From Desulfobacterales bacterium (GTDB taxonomy: Bacteria > Desulfobacterota > Desulfobacteria > Desulfobacterales > JAUCGF01): a stretch of 6,397 bases of DNA. Of the stretch, positions 6,025-6,397 are shown piece after piece (position 1 is the first letter of the stretch; the number at the start of each line of letters is the position of its first letter). The notes beneath the pieces are model-generated. The model was not told the origin of the DNA. It was given only the letters and a program-made list of their open reading frames with translations, and ran no database searches. Position numbers and translations under genes: made by a program. The stretch spans positions 1 through 6,397 of the forward strand of contig JAOZRC010000326.1 of assembly GCA_029940345.1 (NCBI GenBank), written 5' to 3'.

Positions 6025-6079
6025 TGCATAAATTGTCGAGAAGTAAAGGATTTTAAGGAATGTCCCACTCGACAATGCA
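6025..6079 (+). repeat. Inverted repeat just after gatA, possible transcript-end hairpin
   Basis: ATTGTCGAG (6032-6040) pairs perfectly with CTCGACAAT (6068-6076). Outside it TGCA (6025-6028) matches TGCA (6076-6079) if a few bases bulge. The loop is 27 bases and no T-tract follows, so this is not a classical intrinsic terminator. It may be a 3'-end stabilising structure of the gatA message or the edge of the repeat region that follows. Confidence 0.4.
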
Positions 6080-6085
6080 AAATAA

Positions 6086-6375
6086 GCTCCGTGGGAGCGG
6101 CATGTTTGTAGCACAATTGGCCTAAATTCCGTCGGAGTCCTATCGGGACGGCATGTTTGTAGCACAATCGGCTAAATTCCGTCAGAGTCCCATCGGGGCG
6201 GCATATTTGTAGCACAATTGGCTAAATTCCATCAGAGTCCCATCGGGACGGCATATTTGTAGCACAATTGGCTAAATTCCATCAGAGTCCCATCGGGACG
6301 GCATGTTTGTAGCAATAACGAAATATGCGCAATTATACTACCAATATGCCGTCCTGATGGGACTCTGAATGAATT
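6086..6375. repeat. Tandem array of 50-bp palindromic repeats closed by an inverted unit
   Basis: Units begin with GGCATRTTTGTAGCACAAT at 6099, 6150, 6200, 6250 and, truncated, 6300. The period is 50 bases (51 for the first, which has one extra C). Each continues with GGCTAAATTCC and RTCRGA and ends in a 13-base palindrome: GTCCTATCGGGAC (6137-6149), GTCCCATCGGGGC (6187-6199) and GTCCCATCGGGAC (6237-6249 and 6287-6299). A related hairpin GCTCC-GTG-GGAGC (6086-6098) precedes the first unit. Bases 6330-6375 are the same unit reversed, with its palindrome at 6351-6363. Unit differences within the palindromes are mostly those that keep G-T pairing. Open frames on the minus strand here are products of the repeat and are not genes. 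The array resembles REP-type intergenic repeats. There are no conserved-repeat/unique-spacer features of a CRISPR array. Confidence 0.85.
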
Positions 6376-6397
6376 GCACATCGAAGTTATTTTTAAC

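Noticed and set aside
5844..6215. Minus-strand open frames with repeated peptides (LCYKHA, LQTCRPD)
   Set aside because: They read through the 50-bp repeats. Since 50 is not a multiple of three, successive units fall in different frames, and the frames also overlap the 3' end of gatA antisense.
6099..6315. CRISPR array
   Set aside because: The whole 50-base unit repeats, including what would have to be spacers. There are no unique spacers and no cas genes in the window.

Overview
The window holds ordinary chromosomal housekeeping genes for translation, with three kinds of palindrome-rich, apparently non-coding repeat between them. The order argS, SPOR-domain gene, gatC, gatA, the moderate base composition and the intergenic repeat load fit a Desulfobacterota (Desulfobacterales-like) genome. 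I recall that gene order from that group but could not check it, so the assignment is an inference. I do not see a defence system, toxin-antitoxin pair, CRISPR array, prophage or biosynthetic cluster.

Layout, left to right. A hairpin at 20-44 is probably the terminator of something outside the window. A tRNA-Arg(ACG) gene (150-225) follows, with a plausible promoter at 99-127 and a strong intrinsic terminator at 256-300. The stretch 226-733 has no believable protein gene. It contains the tRNA terminator, a pair of mutually inverted small hairpins (301-358), and a 289-bp mirror-symmetric element (425-713) with terminal inverted repeats, flanking direct repeats and seven internal hairpins. On the minus strand, 734-1192 encodes a stand-alone cyclic-nucleotide-binding-domain protein. 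After a divergent intergenic region with a good promoter candidate (1314-1342) come argS (1438-3102), a 160-bp MITE-like inverted repeat (3136-3295), a single-pass SPOR-domain protein (3481-4182), gatC (4194-4478) and gatA (4545-6023). The right end (6024-6397) carries a long inverted repeat just after gatA, then an array of about four and a half 50-bp palindromic repeat units closed by one unit in inverted orientation.

How the genes work together. ArgS charges tRNA-Arg, and an ACG tRNA-Arg lies about 1.2 kb upstream of it. GatC and GatA are two of the three subunits of the tRNA-dependent amidotransferase, which makes Gln-tRNA(Gln) and/or Asn-tRNA(Asn) from mischarged precursors; gatB is not in the window. 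The SPOR protein is probably an inner-membrane, peptidoglycan-binding protein co-transcribed with gatC. The parts most worth a second look are the repeats, especially the 425-713 element, whose two arms keep the same hairpins through compensatory base changes.
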